Below, one piece after another: positions 1 through 7,534 of a stretch of 14,263 bases of DNA. The first letter of the stretch is position 1. Each line of letters begins with the position of its first letter. The notes beneath the pieces were generated by a model, which was given only the letters and a program-made list of their open reading frames with translations, searched no databases and was not told the origin of the DNA. Source of the DNA: JBKHJA01 sp046538375 (GTDB lineage: Bacteria; Acidobacteriota; Aminicenantia; Aminicenantales; Aminicenantaceae); the NCBI GenBank assembly GCA_046538375.1, contig JBKHJA010000071.1, forward strand, positions 1-14,263. Direction: 5' to 3'. The position numbers were made by a program, and so were the translations under genes.

Positions 1-28
1 GGAGGTTTGACATTTCAATCCATAATAT

Positions 29-50
29 CCATGGTTTTGGAAATGCTTTT
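29..50 (-). repeat. Dispersed GGGAAGCAT-type repeat, copy A
   Basis: Read on the minus strand this gives AAAAGCATTTCCAAAACC followed by ATGG. It nearly matches copies at 2591-2612 (minus) and 3748-3769 (plus), and shares the GAAGCAT-like core with 8279 and 14050. It begins 22 bases after the nadB stop codon in the sense direction, almost the same offset as the copy behind the membrane-protein gene. The copies tend to form short hairpins around the GCAT core. It may be a REP-like intergenic repeat or a 3'-end RNA processing site; neither is shown by sequence alone. Confidence 0.5.
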
Positions 51-72
51 ATGATGATTTGATGGTGTGAAG

Positions 73-1671
73 CTATGAGGTCTCGGATGATTTAATGTAA
101 TGAGCTCCCTTGCTGATGGGATTGTTCAAAGCCGCAGCGGTGATCAATTGGGCCACTTGGATCCCATGTTTTAATCCCACAACTTTGGCATCCATCTTGG
201 CCTCTTTGTAAAATTTTTCGATCCTGTGGCGAAGATAATCCAAGTCTGCCCTAGCCCTTTCCAGCCTCTTTTTGGTCCGGATAATACCTGCATAATTCCA
301 CATGGTCGATTTAATGAATACCCAATCTTGGTTGATCAGAGCAGGGTCAATCTCCTCCTCTTTTTCTGGATAATACCATTGATGGATATCTGATGTTTTA
401 TAGGGAGCGGCGGGATTGAAATGAGAGGCAATGTCCTGGGAAGCTCTTTTCCCCCACACCAATCCTTCCAGAAGCGAGGTGGAAGCCAATCGGTTGGCCC
501 CATGGAGACCTGTGCAGGCTACCTCCCCTACCGCATAAAGCCCCTTAAGAGAACTTCTCCCCCAACTGTCAACCAAGACCCCACCACAGCAATAATGAGC
601 AGCAGGAACCACAGGAATAGGTTCTTTGGTGATATCTATTCCATATTCCAAGCATGTCTGGTAGATATTGGGAAACCTTTTTTTAATATCAATTTTGGCA
701 AAAGACGCTAGATCCAAGTATACATAATTGGAATTGGTGTTGGTCATCACTTCATAAATGGCTCTGGTCACTTCATCACGAGGAGCCAATTCTCCTATGG
801 CAGAATAATTTTCCATGAATGTCTGCCCTTCCTGCGTCTTTAACCGCCCCCCTTCTCCTCTCACTGTCTCTGAAATAAGAAAACCGTCTGCATCTCTATG
901 AAAGAGTGAAGTGGGATGAAATTGGATATATTCCATGTTGACAATCCTGGCCCCTGCCCGGTAAGCCATGGCATACCCGTCCCCTATAGCGGTTTGAGGA
1001 TTGGATGTGTAAAGATAGAGAGCTCCACAACCTCCTGTGGCCAAGATGGTGTAAGGTGCCAGAATGGTCTTCACTCTATGAGTGTTATTATCCAGAATAT
1101 AAGCGCCAATGCACTGGGATTCCTTGTAATAAGCAATAGGATTTTTGGAATGATGGGGAATGGTGAGAAGATCAACGGCTGTATGATCGCGTAGAAGGGT
1201 TACATTGGAAAATTTTTTTAAAGTTCCAATAAATTTTTCTTCGATCGTTTTTCCTGTAGTATCCTTGATGTGAAGGATGCGTCTCCGAGAATGGCCTGCC
1301 TCCTGGGCATAATCCAGTGCATGGGGAGAACTTCGGGTGAAAGGAATTTTCAGTTTTTTTATCAAAATGTCATCCACAATATTTTTGCCTTCCCTGGCCA
1401 AAAGTTCTACCGCTTGGGGATTGTTAATCCCATCGCCGGTTTTGATAATGTCCTCTTTCAGAAGTTCAGGATTATCATCGTTGCCTAAAGAGACGATACC
1501 TCCCTGAGCATAATAAGTGTTAGATTCTTCGGGGATGGCATTCTTGGTGATGATGGTGACTTTTAGACCGCTCTTGGCTGCTTCAAGAGCAGCACTTGAT
1601 CCAGCAATCCCACACCCGATGATCAAAACATCCGTGGATAACCTTAGCTTTTTGTTCATAGCTTTCAACAT
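73..1671 (-). CDS. nadB: L-aspartate oxidase NadB
   Basis: A cytoplasmic FAD enzyme that oxidises L-aspartate to iminoaspartate, the first step of bacterial de novo NAD synthesis; in anaerobes fumarate can serve as electron acceptor. The 532-residue protein has the normal family length. Visible signatures are the FAD-binding GCGIAG at residues 19-24, YYAQGG, the substrate-region GHSRRRILH, EYIQFHPTSLF, RDEVTRAI, and the C-terminal HYCCGGVLVD...YAVGEVACTGLHGANRLASTSLLE block typical of NadB within the succinate dehydrogenase flavoprotein superfamily. The start at 1671 overlaps the nadC end by 7 bases and has a GGA five bases upstream; an in-frame ATG at 1659 is the alternative. It is co-transcribed behind nadC. 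NadA, which would condense iminoaspartate to quinolinate, is not in the window. Confidence 0.95.
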   Translation of the reverse strand: MLKAMNKKLRLSTDVLIIGCGIAGSSAALEAAKSGLKVTIITKNAIPEESNTYYAQGGIVSLGNDDNPELLKEDIIKTGDGINNPQAVELLAREGKNIVDDILIKKLKIPFTRSSPHALDYAQEAGHSRRRILHIKDTTGKTIEEKFIGTLKKFSNVTLLRDHTAVDLLTIPHHSKNPIAYYKESQCIGAYILDNNTHRVKTILAPYTILATGGCGALYLYTSNPQTAIGDGYAMAYRAGARIVNMEYIQFHPTSLFHRDADGFLISETVRGEGGRLKTQEGQTFMENYSAIGELAPRDEVTRAIYEVMTNTNSNYVYLDLASFAKIDIKKRFPNIYQTCLEYGIDITKEPIPVVPAAHYCCGGVLVDSWGRSSLKGLYAVGEVACTGLHGANRLASTSLLEGLVWGKRASQDIASHFNPAAPYKTSDIHQWYYPEKEEEIDPALINQDWVFIKSTMWNYAGIIRTKKRLERARADLDYLRHRIEKFYKEAKMDAKVVGLKHGIQVAQLITAAALNNPISKGAHYIKSSETS

Positions 1672-2498
1672 AAAAATTCCATACTCATATCTATGGACTT
1701 ATAAGAATGGGTCAGGCTTCCTACAGATATGAAATTAACTCCTAAACAGGCTATTTCCTTAGCTCTTTTCAAACCCACTTTGCCTGAAACTTCTAAAGGA
1801 ACTCTTCCTTTGACCCATTCCACCACTTCCTTTATTTTTCCTTTGGGCATGTTATCCAGCATAATCATGTCCACGCCGATTTTCACAGCTTCTTTCACTT
1901 CAGCCAAATTTGTGACTTCGACCTCTATTTTAATCCCTTCTTTGAGATTCTCTCTGGCTTTCTTGACAGCCCGGGAGAGGCTTCCCACCAGCTTGAGATG
2001 GTTATCTTTGATCAACACCATCTCTGATAGATTCAAGCGGTGATTTATTCCTCCTCCCATTCTTACGGCATATTTCTCTATATATCTCAGTCCAGGGGTG
2101 GTTTTTCGAGTGTCCAGAATTTGAGTCTTTGTTCCCTCTACTGCCTGAACAAATTTGTGGGTGGCTGTAGCAATTCCTGAAAGCCTCTGGATGAAATTCA
2201 GTGCTGTCCGTTCTCCTTTAAGGAGAGATACAGAATGACCTCTGAGTGCAGCCACTGCCTGCCCTGAATTGAATTTCTCTCCGTCCTGGAGATTCTTTTT
2301 AAAACTTACTTCTGGATTTATCAATTCAAAAACCCTGCCAGCTATGTCAATACCAGCGAGGATCCCTTCTTGTTTGGCCTGGATCAACGCTTCTGATTCT
2401 GAATCAGGGGGAATGATGCTTTCAGAGGTAACATCACCCCGGGGCATATCCTCATTTAAAGCATTGGTGATAAGCAAGTCAATTTGGTTCCAATCCAT
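1665..2498 (-). CDS. nadC: Nicotinate-nucleotide pyrophosphorylase (carboxylating) NadC
   Basis: Converts quinolinate plus PRPP to nicotinate mononucleotide, CO2 and pyrophosphate in the cytoplasm, two steps after NadB. The 277 residues are full length. Family marks include NEDMPRGDVTS near the N-terminus, GERTALNFIQRLSGIAT, the PRPP/quinolinate-binding stretch LDTRKTTPGLR, KYAVRMGGGINHR, LIKDNH, EVEV, MLDNM and the C-terminal LEVSGKVG...ISVGSLTHS (S in place of the more common A in the EASG motif). The ATG at 2498 is the only start that gives the normal N-terminus, yet it lacks a Shine-Dalgarno sequence: the -10 box ends only 6 bases upstream, so the mRNA is predicted to be leaderless. First gene of a nadC-nadB operon. 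Confidence 0.96.
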   Translation of the reverse strand: MDWNQIDLLITNALNEDMPRGDVTSESIIPPDSESEALIQAKQEGILAGIDIAGRVFELINPEVSFKKNLQDGEKFNSGQAVAALRGHSVSLLKGERTALNFIQRLSGIATATHKFVQAVEGTKTQILDTRKTTPGLRYIEKYAVRMGGGINHRLNLSEMVLIKDNHLKLVGSLSRAVKKARENLKEGIKIEVEVTNLAEVKEAVKIGVDMIMLDNMPKGKIKEVVEWVKGRVPLEVSGKVGLKRAKEIACLGVNFISVGSLTHSYKSIDMSMEFLC

Positions 2499-2504
2499 AA
2501 AGAG

Positions 2505-2533
2505 ATTATATTTTTTTCCTCATTTTCAGTCAA
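2505..2533 (-). promoter_or_regulatory. Sigma-70-type promoter of nadC-nadB, predicted leaderless
   Basis: On the minus strand TTGACT (2533-2528) is followed by exactly 17 bases and then a perfect TATAAT (2510-2505). Six bases separate the -10 box from the nadC ATG, so the expected transcription start is the A of that ATG. No purine-rich ribosome binding site fits between. Confidence 0.8.
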
Positions 2534-2590
2534 ATGAAACCAGGAGTGAGTAAGCATCTCTTTTTCCTTACAATCAGTATTCATAATCAT

Positions 2591-2612
2591 CATGGTTTTG
2601 GGGATGCTTCCC
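2591..2612 (-). repeat. Dispersed GGGAAGCAT-type repeat, copy B
   Basis: On the minus strand this reads GGGAAGCATCCCCAAAACC followed by ATG. It differs from copy C (3748-3769) at only a few positions. GGGA-AGCA-TCCC can form a small hairpin. It lies between the two divergent promoters, upstream of the predicted nadC transcript. Confidence 0.5.
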
Positions 2613-2658
2613 AGGAGTGATGTATTCCGTTCATCTAAATCCTGCAATCATTATCAGT

Positions 2659-2688
2659 TTGACAAAAAACAGAGAGACCCATTAATAT
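2659..2688 (+). promoter_or_regulatory. Promoter of the membrane-protein gene, predicted leaderless
   Basis: A perfect TTGACA (2659-2664), an 18-base spacer and TAATAT (2683-2688, 4 of 6 consensus). The GTG start at 2695 lies 6 bases after the -10 box, the same geometry as nadC. TATACT at 2686-2691 matches the consensus better but gives a 21-base spacer. Confidence 0.6.
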
Positions 2689-2694
2689 ACTGAG

Positions 2695-3726
2695 GTGCCA
2701 AAAAACAAGCTTTTTTACGTCCTGCTTTCTGTAGCTGTATCAGTCATTTTGATATGGTTCCTTCTCTCCCAAATAGAAAGCCAAGACCTTGTCCAGACAT
2801 TTTCCCGCATTCACTACCCAACTTTGTGTGCCTACATGGCCATTTCTCTGATGGGAGCGGGACTGCGGGCTTGGCGTTACAGATGGCTCCTTCTCCCTTA
2901 TCAGATCAGTTGGAGAGATATCCTGCTGGTGACTTTTATCCGGAATCTTTTTGTGGATCTTTTCCCATCACGCCTGGGTTCTCTCTCTTATATCTATTTG
3001 TTGAACAAAAGGCTTTATTTCTCCTTCGAGGCGGCAACATCCACTTTCCTCATGGCTGTCATTTTCGATTTTATCACTTTGAGCCCTTTTTTATTGGTTT
3101 CTATTTTTGCTGTGGGCTTTCACTCTTCCCCTCTCCCCTTCTCTACCCTTATTCTGCTGTCTTTGCTCTTTTTCATGGTTATCTTTCTCATCTTATGGAA
3201 AATAACCCAAATTTTTTCTTTTCTCCTCCGAGCTTATGAGGTTTTGTTAAAGGCTTTTAAGAAAGAAAGTAAAAGATGGGCCAAAATAACGGTGGAAAAG
3301 ATCCGATTGACTACAGAGTGCCTTTTTGAGATTAAAAAGAGAAAAATCCTGTGGCCCCTTTTCTCTCTTTCTCTTTTTATCCGGTTAGCTAAATACATCT
3401 CTATCTATTTTCTCTTTGTCTCTCTGCTTAGAAGTTTTGGCTTTAGCTTCAAGCAAATAAGCTTTTGGAAGACCATCCTGGGAACCACGGGAGCCGAACT
3501 TACCTCCGCACTGCCTATCAAGGGAATCGGGGGCTTCGGCACCTGGGAATCAGCCTGGGCTTTAACATTCAGATTGATGAATTTTGAACCCCGCCTGGCC
3601 ATTATATCTGGAATCGGCGTGCATCTCATTGCCAATCTGTTTGAATACTCCCTGGGTATTGCGGCCATTCTTCTGCTGGCTTTGCCCTTCATGCGCAAAA
3701 TCATTAAAAAACCCCAAAAAACATAA
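2695..3726 (+). CDS. LPG-synthase-type (UPF0104/YbhN-like) integral membrane protein
   Basis: A polytopic membrane protein of 343 residues, resembling the membrane (flippase-like) domain of lysylphosphatidylglycerol synthase without the catalytic domain. The first helix starts almost at once (residues about 5-24), followed by several more hydrophobic segments. Family-type motifs are visible: the conserved RNLFVDLFPSRLGSLSYIYLL around residues 83-103 and the glycine-rich LPIKGIGGFGTWE around residues 271-283. The end is basic (KIIKKPQKT). The substrate is unknown; relatives are often linked to lipid or glycolipid handling. An in-frame TAA at 2683 forces the start after it, and GTG 2695 is the only usable codon; there is no room for a normal ribosome binding site. 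It is divergent from nadC and monocistronic as far as can be seen. Confidence 0.85.
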   Translation: MPKNKLFYVLLSVAVSVILIWFLLSQIESQDLVQTFSRIHYPTLCAYMAISLMGAGLRAWRYRWLLLPYQISWRDILLVTFIRNLFVDLFPSRLGSLSYIYLLNKRLYFSFEAATSTFLMAVIFDFITLSPFLLVSIFAVGFHSSPLPFSTLILLSLLFFMVIFLILWKITQIFSFLLRAYEVLLKAFKKESKRWAKITVEKIRLTTECLFEIKKRKILWPLFSLSLFIRLAKYISIYFLFVSLLRSFGFSFKQISFWKTILGTTGAELTSALPIKGIGGFGTWESAWALTFRLMNFEPRLAIISGIGVHLIANLFEYSLGIAAILLLALPFMRKIIKKPQKT

Positions 3727-3747
3727 TCCCAGATTTCTGAGAATCCA

Positions 3748-3769
3748 GGGAAGCATTTCCAAAACCGTG
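3748..3769 (+). repeat. Dispersed GGGAAGCAT-type repeat, copy C
   Basis: GGGAAGCATTTCCAAAACC then GTG. It begins 21 bases after the stop codon of the preceding gene in the sense direction. GGAA-GCAT-TTCC can pair. The flanking TTCTGAGAATCCAG vaguely recalls widespread REP-like elements whose translation yields ASLDSR-type peptides, but the match is degenerate. Confidence 0.5.
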
Positions 3770-3866
3770 CTGATAACCCCCCACCCTCACCCCCTGCAAC
3801 GGAAAAGAAATGCCTACGGAATCCAAAGGATATTTGCTTTTCCTGTTCCTTTTTAATAAAATGAGA

Positions 3867-3888
3867 TGGCAATCATTTGCCATTGCCA
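3867..3888 (+). other. Inverted repeat in the leader of the dehydrogenase/mutase operon
   Basis: TGGCAAT and ATTGCCA form a perfect 7-bp inverted repeat around an 8-base loop, with a nested alternative GGCAA/TTGCC. No T tract follows, so it is not an intrinsic terminator. It sits 110 bases upstream of the dehydrogenase start and could be an operator or leader hairpin. I could not place a convincing promoter in 3727-3998. Confidence 0.3.
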
Positions 3889-3998
3889 CCATAAATCTAT
3901 CCAGCATGAAAATTCTGCGGATTTGTCCCATGGCGGATCAATTCCTGGATCACTTCATTTTCCACAGATATCAAAATCCTTAGGAAAGGATCATAAAA

Positions 3999-5162
3999 AT
4001 GAACAAGAAAGCAAGCAAAGAATCCGATTCTAGAAAAAAGAAATATCTGAGGGCCCTTAATCAGAAGGAAAACAAGGATCTCAAATTCTGCGTTCTGGGA
4101 GCAGGGCATGGGGGGTTAGCCCTGGCTGCTCATCTTGGCCTGATGGGCTTCAAGGTCAATCTCTACAACCGAAGTATCAGCAAAATCCGTCCTGTTCAGA
4201 AAAGGAGAGGAATCAAGATCGAAGGAGATATTCAGGGAATAGGAAAAGTAGAAATTGCCTCCAGCAATATCAAAGAATGTCTGGAAGGAGTGGATATCCT
4301 GATGGTGGCCATTCCTGCCAACGGGCATGTGTTCATCGCCAAAAAATGTGCTCCTTATCTTAAAGAAAATCATATCGTGATCCTCAATCCAGGGCGGACT
4401 GGAGGAGCTTTAGAATTTCATCATATGCTTAGAGAACAAGGTTTAAAAAAATTCCCTTTTATCGCTGAAGCGCAGACGTTTCTTTATGCTTCACGGTCCG
4501 TAGGACCGGCTCATGCCAAGATTTTTTCTATAAAACACTCTGTTCCCCTGGCCACCCTGCCCGCTTACTGGATTCCAGGAGTGGTGAGAATCATCAATCG
4601 AGCTTTTCCCCAGTTTGTGGCAGGGGATAATATTTTCAAAACCAGCTTTGATAACATCGGCGCTGTTTTTCATCCTGCTTTGACCGTTCTTAATGCAGCC
4701 TGGATTGAGGAAACTCACGGTGACTTTGAATATTACATCCAAGGAGCCAGCATCTCGGTCTCCAAGGTGCTGGAAAAGCTTGATAAAGAAAGACAAGAAG
4801 TAGCTGCCGCTTTAGGAATTAAAGCCATGAGTGCCAAGAACTGGCTGTACACTGCATACAGTGCCACCGGAAAAAATCTCTACGAGGCCATCCATGATAA
4901 TCCGGGTTATCTAGGGATTAATGCACCGGATAGACTGCATCATCGTTACATCGATGAAGACGTCCCCATGAGCCTTGTCCCTATCGCTTCCATCGGAGCT
5001 ATGCTGAAAGTGGAAACTCCTACCATCAACTCTATAATTCACCTGGCCTCTATAATGCGGGGGGAGGATTTCTGGGAAACAGGGAGGACTGCAGAAAGAT
5101 TGGGAATAAAGGGGATGTCCATCAAAGATATTCGCCTTTTAGCCGTTTCAGGAGAAATCTAG
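3999..5162 (+). CDS. NAD(P)-dependent opine/octopine dehydrogenase-family protein
   Basis: A two-domain dehydrogenase of 387 residues. After a basic N-terminal extension of about 28 residues comes a Rossmann fold with GAGHGG at residues 34-39, then VDILMVAIPANGH and ILNPGRTGGALEF, as in the glycerol-3-phosphate/opine dehydrogenase fold. The C-terminal half looks like the Octopine_DH domain, with DNIGAVFHPALTVLNA containing a likely catalytic His225. Family members reversibly couple reduction of an imine, formed from an amino acid and a 2-oxoacid, to NAD(P)H; others act on related amino or hydroxy acids. The substrate here cannot be read from sequence. AAGGA lies about 9 bases before the ATG. 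The next gene starts one base after the stop, so the two are almost certainly co-translated and functionally linked. Confidence 0.85.
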   Translation: MNKKASKESDSRKKKYLRALNQKENKDLKFCVLGAGHGGLALAAHLGLMGFKVNLYNRSISKIRPVQKRRGIKIEGDIQGIGKVEIASSNIKECLEGVDILMVAIPANGHVFIAKKCAPYLKENHIVILNPGRTGGALEFHHMLREQGLKKFPFIAEAQTFLYASRSVGPAHAKIFSIKHSVPLATLPAYWIPGVVRIINRAFPQFVAGDNIFKTSFDNIGAVFHPALTVLNAAWIEETHGDFEYYIQGASISVSKVLEKLDKERQEVAAALGIKAMSAKNWLYTAYSATGKNLYEAIHDNPGYLGINAPDRLHHRYIDEDVPMSLVPIASIGAMLKVETPTINSIIHLASIMRGEDFWETGRTAERLGIKGMSIKDIRLLAVSGEI

Positions 5163-5163
5163 A

Positions 5164-6828
5164 TTGGAACGAATATCCAAAAAAAAGCTGATCGCCGCTT
5201 CTTTGGGACACTGTGTTCATGTGGCTGGAATCCTCAAATTTTTAAAACTGGCAGAAGATCACGGTTACCAAACACAATTTCTAGGTCCTGCCTTCTCCAT
5301 AGAAAAATTAACAGAATCCATAAAATTCCATAATCCAGATGTGATCGCGCTCAGCTACCGCCTCACTCCTGATGCACTTCAAAAACTGCTGACTTTACTC
5401 AAACAGGAAATCGAACGAAATAGATGGCAGAATAAAAAATTCCTTTTCGGGGGAACTCCCCCCACAGCAGAAGTTGCCCGGAAGAGCGGGATCTTTGAGT
5501 CAGTGTTCGGTGGTCAAGAATCCCTGGATGAGATTGTCTCTGTGCTTAAAGGCCACATAAAAGAAGCCCAACCAGCAGAAATTCCTCCTCAAAACCTCAA
5601 ACATAGAATAGATTTCAAAGCTCCTTTCCCTCTCCTCCGCCATCACTTCGGCCAACCAGATATGGAGCAAACCATCGAAGGAGCCAAACAAATCGCCCTC
5701 TCGCAGGCCATAGACGTCATTTCTCTGGGGCCTGATCAAAATGCCCAGGAAAGTTTTTTTCGTCCTAATGAAATGAGAAGAGAGCAGGACGGAGCAGGGG
5801 GAGTCCCCTTGAGAAAGCCAGAAGATCTGGCGGCCATCTACGAGGCCTCCCGCTGTGGTAATTTTCCCCTTGTTCGCTGTTACGCCGGCACCAGAGACCT
5901 GGTCAAATGGGCTGAGATGACCCATGAAACCATAAACATAGCCTGGGGAGCCGTTCCTCTCTGTTGGTATAATAAACTGGATGGCCGCTCAGAACGCTCT
6001 TTGCTTGAGTCTATAAAAGAGAATCAGCAGGCCATGAGATGGTACTCTCAACATGACATCCCTTTAGAAGTCAACGAATCCCATCATTGGAGCTTGAGAG
6101 ATGCGCCGGACACGGTGGCCGTAGCCGCTGCTTTTCTGGCTGCCCACAACGCCAAAAGAATGGGATCGAAATGCTATGTGGCCCAGTACATGTTTAATAC
6201 ACCCGCTGCGACTTCGCCGCCCATGGATTTGGCGAAAATGATGGCCAAGATCGAGCTGATCGAGCCGCTCCACGATAAAAACTTCTTCACTATCCGGCAA
6301 ACCCGGACCGGCTTGGCCAGCCTGTCTTATGATGCCGATATAGCTAAGGGCCAGCTTTCCGTTTCTACCTTTTATCAGATGATCCTGAAGCCGAAAATAG
6401 TCCATGTGGTCGGATTCTGTGAAGGCGATCATGCCGCTACCTCTGAAGAAGTGATCGCCAGTGCCAAGATTGTCCAGGGCGTGATCAATCAGTTTTCATC
6501 AGAGCATTTTCCTTTTGTAAAAAGCTCTGTGGTAAGAGAAAGGAAAAAGGAGCTGGTGGAAGAAGCAAAATTTCTCCTGGCGGCCATTAAAGAAATTTCA
6601 GCGGGAAAGGTGGAAGATCCTTGGAGTGACCCTGCCACTATTGCCCAGGCCATCAAGATAGGACTGCTCGATGCTCCCCATTTATGTGGAAATCCTCAAG
6701 CAGCAGGCCGAATTTTTACACAAATCCGAAACGGGGCCTGCGTGGCTGTTGATTTGGAGTCAGGAAAAATTCTCAAAGAAAAGGAAAGAATTTCTCGGAT
6801 TTTAGAGACGAAGTGCGCTCTTTCGTAA
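5164..6828 (+). CDS. B12-binding domain fused to a glutamate-mutase-E-like barrel
   Basis: A 554-residue cytoplasmic protein. Residues 5-130 look like a cobalamin-binding domain: C17-x-H19-x-x-G22, then 41 residues, S64-Y-R, then 29 residues and GG at 96-97, the spacing of the DxHxxG...SxL...GG signature. The axial-ligand His19 is kept, but the usual Asp is Cys17 and the SxL Leu is Arg66. Residues about 160-460 resemble the catalytic barrel of methylaspartate (glutamate) mutase E, including RCYAGTRDLVKWAE, PLCWYNK...SERSLLESIKENQQ and WYSQHDIPLEVNES. Residues 460-554 are a helical tail. It probably catalyses an adenosylcobalamin radical rearrangement of a carboxylic or amino acid; the substrate is unknown. 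The start is TTG with GGAG 9 bases upstream, inside the end of the dehydrogenase gene. It could instead be a non-catalytic B12 protein. Confidence 0.75.
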   Translation: MERISKKKLIAASLGHCVHVAGILKFLKLAEDHGYQTQFLGPAFSIEKLTESIKFHNPDVIALSYRLTPDALQKLLTLLKQEIERNRWQNKKFLFGGTPPTAEVARKSGIFESVFGGQESLDEIVSVLKGHIKEAQPAEIPPQNLKHRIDFKAPFPLLRHHFGQPDMEQTIEGAKQIALSQAIDVISLGPDQNAQESFFRPNEMRREQDGAGGVPLRKPEDLAAIYEASRCGNFPLVRCYAGTRDLVKWAEMTHETINIAWGAVPLCWYNKLDGRSERSLLESIKENQQAMRWYSQHDIPLEVNESHHWSLRDAPDTVAVAAAFLAAHNAKRMGSKCYVAQYMFNTPAATSPPMDLAKMMAKIELIEPLHDKNFFTIRQTRTGLASLSYDADIAKGQLSVSTFYQMILKPKIVHVVGFCEGDHAATSEEVIASAKIVQGVINQFSSEHFPFVKSSVVRERKKELVEEAKFLLAAIKEISAGKVEDPWSDPATIAQAIKIGLLDAPHLCGNPQAAGRIFTQIRNGACVAVDLESGKILKEKERISRILETKCALS

Positions 6829-6866
6829 ATACTGTAACCTATTCCATATTTCTGGAGAGCGCGCTT
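6811..6866. terminator. Possible stem between convergent genes
   Basis: AAGTGCGCTCT (6811-6821) can pair with AGAGCGCGCTT (6856-6866), 11 pairs with one G-T, around a 34-base loop spanning the mutase stop codon. The stem is GC-rich, but the loop is long and no clear T tract follows on either strand, so a terminator role is weak. Confidence 0.3.
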
Positions 6867-6883
6867 ACTTTCCTCTTAAAAGA

Positions 6884-7459
6884 TCAAAACATATTGAAGT
6901 GAATCACATCTTTCAGCTTTCTCTTTGGAACATGAAGATTCCCCTGTTGATCTTTCCAGTATTTTACAGAATCTTTCATGTCTTCCACCATCGGCTTCTC
7001 ATCCGGAAAACCTAAAGCCACAATGGAGTCTATTTTGTACTCATCAGGGATCTTCAGAATTTCATGAACTCTTGATCTATCAATAGATATCACCCAACAG
7101 CTCCCTATGCCTTCTTGCCAAGCCGCCAGAATCAAGTTTTCGATAGCTGCTCCGGCATCTCGCTCAAACCCCCGATCTCTTATCCGGGTGTTTACCAGAA
7201 CGATCACATAAGCCGTGGGCTGGTGTCCGGGTTTGGGATTGCCCTCTGGAGCGATGTAGGCTGCCCATCTCAGGCAATCGAAGATTTTTTTTCTAATCTC
7301 TTCTTTCTCCACCACGATGAATTCTAAAGGCTGCAAATTGGCTGCAGAAGGAGCCAATCTGGCCGCGTTGACCAGCTTTTCCAGAATATCTTTGGAAAGA
7401 GGATCAGGTTTAAACTGACGTATGGTTCTCCTTGACGCAATCAGATCATAAAATTTCAT
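6884..7459 (-). CDS. Nitroreductase-family FMN oxidoreductase
   Basis: A 191-residue flavoprotein of the nitroreductase superfamily, normally an FMN dimer reducing nitro, quinone, enone or similar compounds with NAD(P)H. Seen in sequence: an FMN-contacting SRRTIRQF at residues 9-16, PSAANLQPLEF around 37-47, and DAGAAIENLILAAWQEGIGSCW around 101-122, followed by LGFPDEKP. The length fits a minimal single-domain member. The substrate is unknown. The ATG has GGAG about 8 bases upstream. It lies 75 bases behind the thioredoxin gene on the same strand; a lone TATAAT (7508-7503) in the gap lacks a matching -35 box, so read-through from the thioredoxin gene is likelier than a separate promoter. Confidence 0.88.
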   Translation of the reverse strand: MKFYDLIASRRTIRQFKPDPLSKDILEKLVNAARLAPSAANLQPLEFIVVEKEEIRKKIFDCLRWAAYIAPEGNPKPGHQPTAYVIVLVNTRIRDRGFERDAGAAIENLILAAWQEGIGSCWVISIDRSRVHEILKIPDEYKIDSIVALGFPDEKPMVEDMKDSVKYWKDQQGNLHVPKRKLKDVIHFNMF

Positions 7460-7534
7460 TTTTATCTCCTCAGCAAAAAATTGAACTTAGGCCAGTATGA
7501 ATATTATATTGACTGATTTTAAAGCCTTCTTTCA

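Noticed and set aside
2456..2647. 63-codon minus-strand frame overlapping the nadC start
   Set aside because: It covers repeat copy B and the nadC promoter and runs into nadC in another frame. No family resemblance.
3405..3872. 155-codon minus-strand frame opposite the membrane-protein gene
   Set aside because: Mostly antisense to a well-supported membrane protein and extending through repeat copy C; no domain features.
7503..7508. Isolated TATAAT on the minus strand before the nitroreductase gene
   Set aside because: No acceptable -35 box 16-18 bases upstream and no extended -10 TG, so an independent promoter is not supported.
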